A stretch of 64,000 bases of DNA from Mycolicibacterium sp. CH28 (lineage in GTDB: Bacteria > Actinomycetota > Actinomycetes > Mycobacteriales > Mycobacteriaceae). A model generated the notes under the pieces. It worked only from the letters and a program-made list of their open reading frames with translations. It was not told where the DNA came from and did no database searches. Below, one piece after another: positions 1 through 8,410 of this stretch. The stretch lies in assembly GCF_004745805.1 (NCBI RefSeq), contig NZ_SRLQ01000010.1:62001-126000 (forward strand), given 5' to 3'. How positions within the stretch are numbered: position 1 is the first letter of the stretch; each line of letters opens with the position of its first letter. Made by a program: the position numbers and the translations under genes.

Positions 1-280
1 CACCGTCGACCCAGTCCCGCACGGCCAAACCCAGGTCCACGACCGCGGACTCCTTCAGTGCCGCCAGTTCCATGCGCGGCACCACAACCATCGGCGCGCC
101 CGAGGCGGGTACCACCAGGGCGCTCAGCCGCTCGAAGGTCTGGGCCGCCGAACCGATGAGGTAGCGCAGGTCATAGCCCGGCGTAATGACCAGCCCAGCC
201 AGCCCCGCGTCGGCCGTCGCGGCTGCCGCGGCTGACAGGCGGCGGGCGTACACATCGCTGCTGAAACGACTGGCGCTCAT
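1..280 (-). CDS. pepE: M24 family aminopeptidase P-like dipeptidase PepE, C-terminus cut by window edge
   Basis: Only the first 93 codons are in the window; the gene runs off the left edge. The visible part reads MSASRFSSDVYARRLSAAAA, then a creatinase/prolidase N-terminal domain with the segment LVITPGYDLRYLIGS. It closely resembles the start of mycobacterial PepE (Rv2089c), a cytosolic metallopeptidase of the Xaa-Pro family. The metal-binding domain lies outside the window. The ATG at 280 is preceded by TAACCT (288-293) with 7 nt between hexamer and start, so the transcript is probably leaderless. It is divergent from the exonuclease gene, which matches the M. tuberculosis order Rv2089c/Rv2090. 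Confidence 0.88.
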   Translation of the reverse strand, partial: MSASRFSSDVYARRLSAAAAATADAGLAGLVITPGYDLRYLIGSAAQTFERLSALVVPASGAPMVVVPRMELAALKESAVVDLGLAVRDWVDG

Positions 281-287
281 GTCAGCC

Positions 288-293
288 AGGTTA
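288..293 (-). promoter_or_regulatory. -10 hexamer of pepE (leaderless start)
   Basis: On the minus strand TAACCT fits the mycobacterial SigA -10 consensus TANNNT and ends 7 nt before the pepE ATG. This puts the expected transcription start at or next to the A of the start codon. No Shine-Dalgarno is present. Inferred from spacing only. Confidence 0.4.
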
Positions 294-348
294 GCCGCAG
301 GCCCACCGGGACGCGATCGGCGACCGTCCCTGCAACGCTCCTGGCAGG

Positions 349-1314
349 ATGGCGGGCATGTCTGCACCGGTGTTGCTGCTCGACGGCGCGAGCATGTGGT
401 TTCGATCGTTCTTCGGTGTGCCGTCGTCGATCACCGCGCCAGACGGTCGACCGGTCAACGCGGTGCGCGGGTTCATCGACAGTGTGGCCACCCTGGTCAG
501 TCGGGAACGCCCGGCCCGGCTGGTGGTCTGCCTGGACCTGGATTGGCGCCCACAGTTCCGGGTCGACTTGATCCCGTCGTACAAAGCGCACCGCGTCGCC
601 GAGGAAAACCCCAGCGGCGAAACGGATGTGGAGGAAGTTCCCGACGAGCTGAGCCCGCAGGTCGACATGATCATGGAACTGCTCGACGCGTTCGGCATCG
701 CCACCGCAGGCGCGCCCGGCTACGAGGCCGACGACGTCCTGGGCACGCTCGCCGCCGCCGAGCGGCGCGATCCGGTGGTGGTCGTCAGCGGTGACCGCGA
801 TCTGCTCCAGCTGGTCACCGACGACCCGGTCGCCGTGCGGGTGCTCTATCTGGGCCGCGGGCTGTCCAACGCGACGATGTTCGGGCCGGCCGAGGTGGCC
901 GAGCGCTACGCTGTGCCCGCTCACCGGCCGGGGCCGGCCTACGCGGAATTGGCGCTGCTGCGCGGGGATCCATCCGACGGCCTGCCCGGTGTGCCCGGTG
1001 TCGGCGAGAAGACCGCCGCCACCCTGCTGGCGCAGTACGGCTCGCTGGAAGACATCCTGGCCGCCGCGCATGATCCTACGTCCAAGCTGTCCAAGGCCTT
1101 TCGGACCAAACTGCTGGCCGCCACCGACTACATCGAAGCGGCCGGGCCGGTGGTCCAGGTGGCCCGCGACGCCCCGGTGCGGCTGTCCGCCACCGACGAC
1201 CGGCTGCCGCTGGCAGCCGCCGACCCCGCCCTAGTCGCCGAACTGGCGGGCCGGTACGGGGTCGGTTCGTCGATCAGCCGGCTACAGAAGGCGCTCGACG
1301 AGCTACCTGGCTAG
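349..1314 (+). CDS. 5'-3' exonuclease, FEN/PIN type (Pol I 5'-nuclease domain homologue)
   Basis: 321 aa stand-alone 5' nuclease of the PolA N-terminal family (Rv2090 orthologue by sequence and position). The N-terminus has the PIN core APVLLLDGASMWFRSFFG. Acidic metal-binding clusters are visible at GYEADDVLG and VVSGDRDLLQL, and the helix-3-turn-helix DNA-binding motif at GVPGVGEKTAATLL. It should cleave 5' flaps or 5' ends in a metal-dependent reaction in the cytoplasm during repair or Okazaki fragment processing. An in-frame ATG at 358 (MSAPVLLL) is an equally plausible start. Mycobacterial PolA also has its own 5' nuclease domain, so this would be a second copy of the activity. Confidence 0.88.
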   Translation: MAGMSAPVLLLDGASMWFRSFFGVPSSITAPDGRPVNAVRGFIDSVATLVSRERPARLVVCLDLDWRPQFRVDLIPSYKAHRVAEENPSGETDVEEVPDELSPQVDMIMELLDAFGIATAGAPGYEADDVLGTLAAAERRDPVVVVSGDRDLLQLVTDDPVAVRVLYLGRGLSNATMFGPAEVAERYAVPAHRPGPAYAELALLRGDPSDGLPGVPGVGEKTAATLLAQYGSLEDILAAAHDPTSKLSKAFRTKLLAATDYIEAAGPVVQVARDAPVRLSATDDRLPLAAADPALVAELAGRYGVGSSISRLQKALDELPG

Positions 1315-1331
1315 GCCGAGTCAGACAGAAC

Positions 1332-1399
1332 CGCGCCGAGATTGAGCTCACGCACGAAACGTTCGAGTGGAACGCTGCGTGAGTTCAATCTCGACGCGG
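1332..1399. repeat. Long imperfect inverted repeat between convergent genes
   Basis: The left arm (1332-1364) contains CGAGATTGAGCTCACGC and the right arm (1369-1399) contains GCGTGAGTTCAATCTCG. They are reverse complements apart from a few mismatches and a small bulge, with a central loop of about 4 nt. The arms, of about 30 bp, are far longer than a normal intrinsic terminator. They lie between the 3' ends of the exonuclease and the DUF4333 gene. The element may act as a bidirectional terminator or be a copy of a dispersed palindromic repeat. No second copy was noticed in this window. Confidence 0.75.
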
Positions 1400-1436
1400 C
1401 TATGACGCAGTCGAGCGGCCACTCCTGCACAAGCGG

Positions 1437-2249
1437 CTACTTGGGCCGGCCGACCTCGTAGGTGCCCTTGTCGTCCTGGAAGGTCACGGTCACCTGACGC
1501 TTGGTGCCGTCGATGCTCACCTCGCAGGTGAACGTGTCACCCTTCTTGACCGTCGGGTCCTGGCCGTTGTTGCACTTGACATCCTTGACGCCCTTAGCGC
1601 CGTAGCCGTTGGTCTCGTCGGTGAGAATCTGCTGCACGCCCTGCTGGGCCTTGTTGATGTCCAGCTTGGTGGTGACGAAGAAGCCGGGCTTCCAGAATCC
1701 GAGGATCAGCACGACGGCGACCACGATCGCGGCCAGCACACCCACGACCGTGCCGATCACCGTCATCGAACGCTTGGTGGATTCCTCACCGCCGGGCTGC
1801 GGGTAGGGACCGAACTGACCCGGCTGACCGGGTTGTCCGGGTTGTCCGGGCTGCGGGTACTGGCCATATTGCGGCTGACCGTACTGACCGGGCTGACCGT
1901 ATTGCGGCTGACCGTACTGACCGGGCTGGCCATAGGCGGCCGGGTTGTATTCGGTCGGAGCCTGGTACGGCTGCTGCGGATAGCCCTGCGGCGGCTGCCC
2001 ATACTGCGGGTACTGCGGCTGGGTGTAGGCGGGCGGCTGCCAGGCGGGAGGCTCGTTGGTCGGCTGCTGGTACGCCGGGGCCTCACCGCCGCCGGGCTGC
2101 CAGACGGGGGTATCGCCGGCCGGCTGCTCCGGTGGCTGCCAGGACGGCGCCGCGGTCGGGGGCTGCTCCGAGCTGGGGGCAGGCTGATCCTGACCCGGCA
2201 CGGGCTGAGCCTGCCAGGGATTAGGGTCAGATCCCTGCGGTCCGCTCAT
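1437..2249 (-). CDS. DUF4333 membrane protein with Pro/Gln/Gly/Tyr-rich N-terminal region
   Basis: 270 aa. Residues 1 to about 158 are low complexity (Pro, Gln, Gly, Tyr), with repeated YGQP and PGQ motifs. One membrane helix follows (TVIGTVVGVLAAIVVAVVLI, about 163-186). The C-terminal DUF4333 domain contains the paired Cys in VKCNNG and FTCEVS and would lie outside the membrane. It matches Rv2091c in position and architecture. The function is unknown; the Pro-rich cytoplasmic tail suggests protein-protein contact at the membrane. The ATG at 2249 has AAGGAGA 6-7 nt upstream and a -10-like TACGGT (2286-2291). It shares strand and direction with helY. Confidence 0.85.
   Translation of the reverse strand: MSGPQGSDPNPWQAQPVPGQDQPAPSSEQPPTAAPSWQPPEQPAGDTPVWQPGGGEAPAYQQPTNEPPAWQPPAYTQPQYPQYGQPPQGYPQQPYQAPTEYNPAAYGQPGQYGQPQYGQPGQYGQPQYGQYPQPGQPGQPGQPGQFGPYPQPGGEESTKRSMTVIGTVVGVLAAIVVAVVLILGFWKPGFFVTTKLDINKAQQGVQQILTDETNGYGAKGVKDVKCNNGQDPTVKKGDTFTCEVSIDGTKRQVTVTFQDDKGTYEVGRPK
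1868..1928. repeat. 33-bp tandem repeat inside the DUF4333 gene
   Basis: ATTGCGGCTGACCGTACTGA begins at 1868 and recurs exactly 33 nt later at 1901, with 28 nt identical before divergence. In protein it is an 11-residue unit of the YGQPGQYGQPQ type. Copy number may vary between strains. Confidence 0.8.
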
Positions 2250-2305
2250 CGTCTCTCCTTGATCTGGTAGCTATTCGCCGCTCCCACCGTAGCGTTTGCA
2301 TCACC

Positions 2306-5110
2306 CTACCCGCCATCAACAGCGACGACGCCGCGCCGGATGTCCTCGATGGCACGTTTCGCCGCTGTCCGCAGACCGGCGTCGGGCCCGGCATTGCGGA
2401 CCTGGTCGAGTAGGTCGAGCACCTGCCGGCACCAGCGCACAAAATCGCCCGCCGACAGCGGTGTGCCCGCCCCGGCGACGTCGGAGGCGGCCAACGCGGC
2501 GGCCAGGTCCGCGGTCGTCGCCCAGCGGTAGACGGCGGCGACGAAGCCCCCGTCGGGCTCCCGCGAGGGCGCGATCCGATGCCTGTTCTCGTCGGCACGT
2601 AGCTGACCCGATATCCGCCTGGTATCGGCCAGCGCGCGCCGCACGTTCGGTGTGGGCATCTCGATGGCGTGGACCGGTGTCGGACCTTCCCCGCCCCGGG
2701 ATTCGAACACCACCGCCGAGAGCACCGCGGCCAGCTCGGCCGGCGCAAGCCCCTTCCAGGTGCCTGACCGCAGACATTCGGCAACGAGCAGATCGCTCTC
2801 GCTGTAGATCCGGGCCAGCAGCCGCCCGTCGTCGGTCACCCGCGGCTGGTCGTCCGGTCCGCCGGTCTCGACGAAACCGCGCTCGGTGAGCAATCCCAGA
2901 ATCCGGTCGAACGTGCGGGCCAGCGAGTTGGTTGCCGCGCTGACCTTCGCGCGGATCTGTTCGTTGTCGCGCTCGACCCGCAGGTAGCGCTCCGCGATCC
3001 GCACCTTGGCTTCCCGATCGGCCATCCGGTGCGCGGGATGCTTGCGCATCGCCTCCCGCAGCGACGCCAGCTCGGGGTCCATATCGGGCGGGTCGTCACT
3101 CGAGCCGCGACGAGTGCGGCCCGACGGCACGACCAGGCCGGCCGCCGCCGAGCGCAGCGCCGAGGCCAGGTCCCGGCGAACCCTGGGCTGGCGGTGCTCG
3201 ACCCGCTTGGGCAGTGACATCGACCCGATCGGCGGCGCGGCACCGGGGTAGTCGGTCGAGGAAATCCTTCCGGCCCAACGGTCTTCGGTGAGCACAAGCG
3301 GTCGCGGGTCGTCGGCGTCGTTGGCCGCCTCCAGTACCACCGCCAACCCGCCGCGCCGGCCGTGGCTGATGTTGATGATGTCGCCGCGACGCAACGCCGT
3401 GAGCGCATCGTTGGCGACCTGCCTTCGCTGTAGCCGCGACGCTCTGGACTGGGCACGCTCGCGTTCGCTGATCTTGGCGCGCAACCGCACGTAGTCGAGC
3501 ACCGCGGGTTCTGGCACCGGCCGTGCGCGCCGGTCCCAGTCCATCTCGGCGGCGATCTGGCCGAGCATCTTCTCGCCGCGTTCGACGCCACGGACCAAAC
3601 CGACCACCGACCGGTCGGCCTGAAACTGGGCGAACGAGCGCTCCAGCAGTTGATGAGCCTGCTCAGGACCCATCTGGTTCACCAGATTGATCGTCATGTT
3701 GTACGACGGCGCAAAAGAACTCTTCAGCGGGAAGGTCCGGGTGGAGGCCAGCCCGGCGACCTCGGCGGGTTCGACGTCGGGATGCCAGAGGACGACGGCG
3801 TGGCCCTCGATGTCGATGCCGCGCCGGCCCGCGCGCCCGGTGAGTTGGGTGTACTCGCCCGGGGTCAGCGGCAGGTGCTGCTCACCGTTGAACTTGACCA
3901 GCTTCTCCAGCACCACGGTGCGGGCCGGCATGTTGATACCCAGCGCCAGCGTCTCGGTGGCGAAGACCGCCTTGACCAGCCCGGCGGTGAACAGCTCTTC
4001 GACGGTGTGCCGGAACACCGGCAGCATCCCGGCGTGGTGCGCTGCCAGCCCGCGCAGCAGTCCTTCGCGCCACTCGTAGTAGTCGAGCACCGCCAGGTCG
4101 GTATCGGCCAGATCGCCGCAACGACGGTCGATCACCTCGGCGATGCGGCCCCGGTCCTCGTCGTTGGTCAGTCGCAGCGAGCTACGCAGACACTGCTTGA
4201 CCGCGGCGTCACAGCCGGCCCTGGAGAAGATGAACGTGATGGCCGGCAGTAGGCCCTCACGGTCGAGCGCAGCGATGACGTCGGGACGCGACGGCGGGCG
4301 GTACAGGCCCGGCCCGCCACCAGGACGGCCCGGCCCGCGCCGGCGCGGCTGCCAGTCGGTCAGCCGCTCGGCCTCCCGGCGATGGGCGATGTGGCGGATC
4401 AGGTCGGGGTCGACGAGGTGCTGCCTGCCGGTCCGGTCGGCGCTGCTGCTGTAGTCGAACAGGTCGAACATCCGCTTGCCGACCAGTACGTGCTGCCACA
4501 GCGGGACCGGCCGGTGCTCGTCGACGACGACGGTGGTGTCGCCGCGGACAGTCTGGATCCATCCGCCGAACTCCTCGGCGTTGCTCACCGTGGCCGACAG
4601 GCTGACCAGCCGCACGTCCTCGGACAGGTGCAGGATGACCTCCTCCCACACCGCACCGCGCATCCGGTCGGCCAGGAAGTGCACTTCATCCATCACCACG
4701 TGCGAAAGTCCGTGCAACGCATCAGACCCGGCGTACAGCATGTTGCGGAGCACCTCGGTGGTCATCACCACCACCGGCGCATCGCCGTTGATCGACTGAT
4801 CGCCGGTCAACAGCCCGATGCGCTCCGCGCCGTAGCGACGCACCAGGTCGTTGTGTTTCTGATTGCTCAGCGCCTTGATCGGGGTGGTGTAGAAGCACTT
4901 GCGGCCGGCGGCCAGCGCCAGGTGCACGGCGAACTCCCCCACCACCGTCTTGCCCGCGCCGGTCGGCGCGCACACCAGCACGCCGTGGCCACGTTCCAGC
5001 GCCTCACATGCCTGAATCTGGAAGGGGTCGAGCCGAAACGCCAGTAGCTCGGCGAACCGGGTCAGTTCTACCCCGCGCTCCTGCCCGCCGGGCTCAGGTG
5101 ATGTCGTCAT
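2306..5110 (-). CDS. helY: DEAD/DEAH-box helicase HelY (Ski2/Mtr4-like)
   Basis: 934 aa, close to M. tuberculosis HelY (Rv2092c, 906 aa). Helicase motifs run in order: Walker A CAPTGAGKT (about 49-57), TTPIKALSNQ, DEVHF as DEVH box, SLSATVSNAEEF, then TGRAGRRG as motif VI near 430. The long C-terminal part fits Ski2-like accessory domains. It is an ATP-dependent RNA or DNA helicase; its physiological substrate in mycobacteria is unclear. The start overlaps the end of tatC by 17 nt, so it is the last gene of a tatA-tatC-helY operon. This linkage is conserved in mycobacteria. Confidence 0.93.
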   Translation of the reverse strand: MTTSPEPGGQERGVELTRFAELLAFRLDPFQIQACEALERGHGVLVCAPTGAGKTVVGEFAVHLALAAGRKCFYTTPIKALSNQKHNDLVRRYGAERIGLLTGDQSINGDAPVVVMTTEVLRNMLYAGSDALHGLSHVVMDEVHFLADRMRGAVWEEVILHLSEDVRLVSLSATVSNAEEFGGWIQTVRGDTTVVVDEHRPVPLWQHVLVGKRMFDLFDYSSSADRTGRQHLVDPDLIRHIAHRREAERLTDWQPRRRGPGRPGGGPGLYRPPSRPDVIAALDREGLLPAITFIFSRAGCDAAVKQCLRSSLRLTNDEDRGRIAEVIDRRCGDLADTDLAVLDYYEWREGLLRGLAAHHAGMLPVFRHTVEELFTAGLVKAVFATETLALGINMPARTVVLEKLVKFNGEQHLPLTPGEYTQLTGRAGRRGIDIEGHAVVLWHPDVEPAEVAGLASTRTFPLKSSFAPSYNMTINLVNQMGPEQAHQLLERSFAQFQADRSVVGLVRGVERGEKMLGQIAAEMDWDRRARPVPEPAVLDYVRLRAKISERERAQSRASRLQRRQVANDALTALRRGDIINISHGRRGGLAVVLEAANDADDPRPLVLTEDRWAGRISSTDYPGAAPPIGSMSLPKRVEHRQPRVRRDLASALRSAAAGLVVPSGRTRRGSSDDPPDMDPELASLREAMRKHPAHRMADREAKVRIAERYLRVERDNEQIRAKVSAATNSLARTFDRILGLLTERGFVETGGPDDQPRVTDDGRLLARIYSESDLLVAECLRSGTWKGLAPAELAAVLSAVVFESRGGEGPTPVHAIEMPTPNVRRALADTRRISGQLRADENRHRIAPSREPDGGFVAAVYRWATTADLAAALAASDVAGAGTPLSAGDFVRWCRQVLDLLDQVRNAGPDAGLRTAAKRAIEDIRRGVVAVDGG

Positions 5111-6029
5111 GCCCTGCCGCGTAGCTCACTGGCGCGGACACCGGGGTCGGCGCCTCGATCGGCGCGGCCTGGTCGTCCGGGATCTCGGCCTGGGCCTCGC
5201 GCTTGGCCTTGCGCCGGTCGTGCAATCGCGCGACCTGGATGGCGAACTCCAGCAGAACCGTCAGCGCCAAACCCAAAGCCATCATCGAGAACGGATCCGA
5301 GCCGGGCGTGGCGAACGCGGCGAATACGAACACCCCGAAGATCAGGCCGCGACGCCATGCCTTGAGCTTGGCGTACGGGAGCATGCCGATCATGTTGAGC
5401 ATGATGATCAACAGCGGAAATTCGAAGCTGACGCCGAAGATCAGCAGCAGGTTGATCAGGAAGCCGAAGTACTGGTCGCCGGACAACGCGGTGACCTGGA
5501 CGTCGCTGCCGACCGTCAGCAGAAAGTGCAAGGCCTTCGACAACACGAAGTAGGCCAGCACGGTGCCGGACACGAACAGCAGTGCCGCAAAGAACACGAA
5601 CACCGACGCGAAGCGGCGCTCGTTGCGATACAGGCCGGGCGTGATGAAGGCCCACAACTGGTGCAGCCACACCGGGCACGCCAGCACGATGCCGGCGGTC
5701 AAGCCGACCTTGAGCCTGAGCATGAACTGGTCGAACGGCGCGGTCGCCAACAGCCGGCAGCCACCGTCGGCGCTGATATCGGCGCGGGCCGACTGAGGCA
5801 ACGAGCAGTAAGGCGCGCGTAGCCATTCGCCCAAACTCTCCACGCCGAAAAAGCCATGGCTGTACCAGAGGAAGCCCACGATGGTGGTGAGCGCAACCCC
5901 GCCAATCGAGATCAGCAGGCGGGTCCGCAACTCCCGAATATGGTCGACGAGGGACATCGTCCCGTCGGGGTTGACGCGGCTCCGGCGTTGTCTGGGGTCC
6001 AGCCGCGAGAGGAATTTAGGGGTGCGCAC
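5094..6029 (-). CDS. tatC: Twin-arginine translocase subunit TatC
   Basis: 311 aa polytopic membrane protein, the receptor for twin-arginine signal peptides. The family signatures are visible: the N-terminal SLVDHIRELRTRLL, and LWAFITPGLYRNERR after the second helix. Six hydrophobic segments can be counted, and ATPGSDPFSMM precedes the last helices. The tail of about 45 residues is charged and cytoplasmic. A GTG start at 6029 is used. It forms the Tat pore with TatA, and the gap to tatA is 45 nt. Rv2093c orthologue. A possible local substrate is the Tat lipoprotein at 13115-14911. Confidence 0.95.
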   Translation of the reverse strand: MRTPKFLSRLDPRQRRSRVNPDGTMSLVDHIRELRTRLLISIGGVALTTIVGFLWYSHGFFGVESLGEWLRAPYCSLPQSARADISADGGCRLLATAPFDQFMLRLKVGLTAGIVLACPVWLHQLWAFITPGLYRNERRFASVFVFFAALLFVSGTVLAYFVLSKALHFLLTVGSDVQVTALSGDQYFGFLINLLLIFGVSFEFPLLIIMLNMIGMLPYAKLKAWRRGLIFGVFVFAAFATPGSDPFSMMALGLALTVLLEFAIQVARLHDRRKAKREAQAEIPDDQAAPIEAPTPVSAPVSYAAGHDDIT

Positions 6030-6074
6030 GGCAGCGGCTAACTACGGGCGCTGGGCGCCGGTTCGTCGTCGGGC

Positions 6075-6341
6075 TCAGGCCGGTTTAGCGTCGGAGTGGT
6101 TCGGGGCCACCGGCGGGGTCACCGGGGCTTCGACGCGCTCGGACTGCACCTGGGTGGGGGGCTGCACGGGCGCGACCGGGCTGTCCGCCTTGTTGTCGTT
6201 CTGCAGTTCCTTGACCTCGGACTTGAAGATGCGCATCGACTTGCCCAGCGAGCGTGCAGCATCAGGCAACCGCTTCGACCCGAAGAGCAGCACGACCACG
6301 GCGATGAGAATCAGCCAGTGCCACGGTTGTAGAGCACCCAA
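6075..6341 (-). CDS. tatA: Twin-arginine translocase subunit TatA
   Basis: 88 aa. One N-terminal transmembrane helix (WHWLILIAVVVLLFG) is followed by the amphipathic helix with the family motif KRLPDAARSLGKSMRIFKSE and an acidic, Pro-rich tail. I place the start at the TTG codon (6341). It gives (M)GALQPWHW, matching the start of mycobacterial TatA (MGSLSPWHW), and GGAGG lies 8 nt upstream. The in-frame GTG at 6350 directly abuts that GGAGG and is too close to use it. Rv2094c orthologue, first gene of tatA-tatC-helY. Confidence 0.92.
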   Translation of the reverse strand: MGALQPWHWLILIAVVVLLFGSKRLPDAARSLGKSMRIFKSEVKELQNDNKADSPVAPVQPPTQVQSERVEAPVTPPVAPNHSDAKPA

Positions 6342-6367
6342 TTTGGTCACCTCCAGAAGTTGCCTCG

Positions 6368-6373
6368 ATGCTA
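6368..6373 (-). promoter_or_regulatory. Putative -10 of the tatA-tatC-helY operon
   Basis: TAGCAT on the minus strand fits TANNNT. The predicted transcript start, about 7 nt downstream, leaves a leader of about 20 nt containing the tatA GGAGG. It lies in the 66-nt gap after pafC. Weak evidence, from motif only. Confidence 0.35.
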
Positions 6374-6407
6374 CCCCACCGACCTGGTGACGAGCCCGGA
6401 CCGCGGC

Positions 6408-7379
6408 TCAGCCGGTCAGTGCGGCGTAGGCCGCCAGGGCCGCCACCGCGGCCTCGCGCACCCGAGTGACCAGCGATTCGGGTCCCAGTACCCGCACGTC
6501 GGCGCCGAATCCCAACAGCACCCGGCTCATCCACTCTTCCGAGGCGTACGTCATCGCCGCTTTGCAATAGCCGTCACCCAACACCTCGAGGACCCGCATC
6601 GGGTAGTACTCGAGCATCCAGGACGCCGTCGGCGCGACCAGGAGAGTCGCGGCGGGCAATGCGGGGTCGGCGTCGAACAGCGAGGTGTCCGGTGGGGCCT
6701 GCACGGCAGGTGCCGGCGCCGCCGCCGGCTCGTCGAGGACGGCTGCCTCCACGATGCGGTCGAACCGGAACAGCCGAACCCCTTCGGCTTCGCGCGACCA
6801 TGCCTCCAGGTAGCTGTGGTCTCCGACCAACACCACCCGGATCGGGTCGACGACCCGGCTCGACAGGATGTCGCGGGAGGCCGAGTAGTACTCGATACAC
6901 ACCGCGCGATTGCCGCGGACCGCTGCCCGCACGGCCGCGGCGGCCTCGCTCTCGATGGGCGCCGGTTCCTCGACCGCGGTCGCCGCGTGGGTGTGGTCGT
7001 GACCGACCGTGCCTGCCGCCGACTCGATCTTGGCGATCGCGCTCAGCGCGGCCTGCGGGTCGACCACCCCCGGAATGTCGACCAGCGCGCGCAGCGCGAC
7101 CAGCAACCCGGTGGCCTCCGGCGAGGTAAGCCGCAGCGGCTCATCCATGCCGGCCGAAAAGGTCACCTTGATGGTGTCACCGGAGAACTCGAAGTCGATC
7201 AGGTCGCCAGGTCCGTAGCCCGGCAGGCCGCACATCCATAGCTGGTCGAGGTCCTGCTGGAGTTGTTTGCGGGTCACGCCGAGATCGGCGGCGGCTTCGT
7301 CATAGGTGATGCTGGGATTGGCCTTCAGGTACGGAACCATGTTGAGCAACCGCACCAGGCGGGTCGAGACCGGACTCAC
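6408..7379 (-). CDS. pafC: WYL-domain transcriptional regulator PafC
   Basis: 323 aa. An N-terminal winged helix-turn-helix (RLVRLLNMVPYLKANPSITY, then DEAAADLGVTRKQLQQDL) is followed by a WYL ligand-sensing domain (about 150-220) and a C-terminal WCX extension. PafB and PafC act together in mycobacteria as an activator of the LexA/RecA-independent DNA-damage response. The start overlaps the pafB stop by 4 nt, so the two are translationally coupled, which suits an obligate heteromer. Rv2095c orthologue. Confidence 0.94.
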   Translation of the reverse strand: MSPVSTRLVRLLNMVPYLKANPSITYDEAAADLGVTRKQLQQDLDQLWMCGLPGYGPGDLIDFEFSGDTIKVTFSAGMDEPLRLTSPEATGLLVALRALVDIPGVVDPQAALSAIAKIESAAGTVGHDHTHAATAVEEPAPIESEAAAAVRAAVRGNRAVCIEYYSASRDILSSRVVDPIRVVLVGDHSYLEAWSREAEGVRLFRFDRIVEAAVLDEPAAAPAPAVQAPPDTSLFDADPALPAATLLVAPTASWMLEYYPMRVLEVLGDGYCKAAMTYASEEWMSRVLLGFGADVRVLGPESLVTRVREAAVAALAAYAALTG

Positions 7380-8362
7380 GCGCCCTCCCCCTGCGACCGC
7401 AACCGCGCCAGCACGTCCGCACGTAGCGATGCCGGTTCCAACACCAGCGCGTCGGCCCCGTGCCCGGCGACCTCCCGGGCCAGCCGGTCGCGGGTTCCGA
7501 TATCGACGGCGATCACCTCACCGGGCCGACCGGCGATGGTGCGCGACCCCTGCGATGTGCCGATGCGACGCAACGACATCGCCCGGCCGTCGGCGACCCA
7601 CACGCTGGCCTGCACGCCGCTGGGCGCCTCACCGATGGCCCGGTCGACGATCGCGCGCAGATCGACCCCACCCGGTCGGGTGACCGATCCAGGGGGTCCG
7701 ACGGTGGTGACAGTGGCGTCGATACGAGAGATCCGGAAAGTCCTCGTCGCGTCGCGGTCCCGGTCATGCCCGACCAGATACCAGCGGCCCCTGGCGGTGA
7801 CCACACCCCACGGCTCCACGGTGCGCACAGTGTAGGGGTCGGTCGGCAATGAACGGTGACGAAACTGCACCGGCTGACCGGAATCGATGGCAGACAACAG
7901 GTTTCCCAGCACGTCCTCCGACCCACGCAGACCGGGCGGACCCGAGGCGGTGGCGATGGCCACCGCGGCATCCGGATCGACGTCGACACCGGCCGCCCGG
8001 AGTTTGAGCAGCGCGCCCTGGGTGGCGGTGATCAATTCCGGTGACTGCCACAGCTGAGTGGCCACGGCGACGGCGCCGGCTTCCTCTCCGGTGAGCTCGA
8101 TGTCGGGCAGCGCGTAGGTGTCACGGTTGATCCGGTATCCCTCGGTGGGGTCGAACGCCGAAACCCGACCCGTCTCCAGCGGAATGCCCAAGTCGCGCAG
8201 TTCGTTCTTGTCCCGCTCGAACATCCGGGAGAAGGCCTCGTCGCTGGGGCTGTCGGCATAACCGGCCACGCTCGCGCGAATCCGTTCGGCGGTGATGTAA
8301 CCGTGAGTGGACAGCAGCGCGATGACCAGATTCATCAGCCGCTCGACCTTGGATGTCGCCAC
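7376..8362 (-). CDS. pafB: WYL-domain transcriptional regulator PafB
   Basis: 328 aa, with the same architecture as PafC: N-terminal HTH (KVERLMNLVIALLSTHGYIT), WYL domain (FRHRSLPTDPYTVRTVEPWG, about 170-230) and WCX tail. It is the partner of PafC in the mycobacterial DNA-damage regulon. The GTG start at 8362 has TAAGGT 7 nt upstream, so a private leaderless promoter within the 48-nt pafA-pafB gap is likely. PafBC could then be made independently of read-through from pafA. Rv2096c orthologue. Confidence 0.94.
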   Translation of the reverse strand: MATSKVERLMNLVIALLSTHGYITAERIRASVAGYADSPSDEAFSRMFERDKNELRDLGIPLETGRVSAFDPTEGYRINRDTYALPDIELTGEEAGAVAVATQLWQSPELITATQGALLKLRAAGVDVDPDAAVAIATASGPPGLRGSEDVLGNLLSAIDSGQPVQFRHRSLPTDPYTVRTVEPWGVVTARGRWYLVGHDRDRDATRTFRISRIDATVTTVGPPGSVTRPGGVDLRAIVDRAIGEAPSGVQASVWVADGRAMSLRRIGTSQGSRTIAGRPGEVIAVDIGTRDRLAREVAGHGADALVLEPASLRADVLARLRSQGEGA

Positions 8363-8369
8363 TCGGAAG

Positions 8370-8375
8370 ACCTTA
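8370..8375 (-). promoter_or_regulatory. -10 hexamer of pafB (leaderless start)
   Basis: TAAGGT on the minus strand ends 7 nt before the pafB GTG. No Shine-Dalgarno is present in the 48-nt gap. A DNA-damage activator with its own promoter would be sensible, but this rests on motif and spacing alone. Confidence 0.42.
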
Positions 8376-8410
8376 GCCGGGATGGGCCCGTCGCTCGTGC
8401 GGCGCGCGGC

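Noticed and set aside
300..335. Inverted repeat GGGACG / CGTCCC upstream of the exonuclease
   Set aside because: Six-base arms with an 11-nt spacer in GC-rich DNA; not distinguishable from chance.
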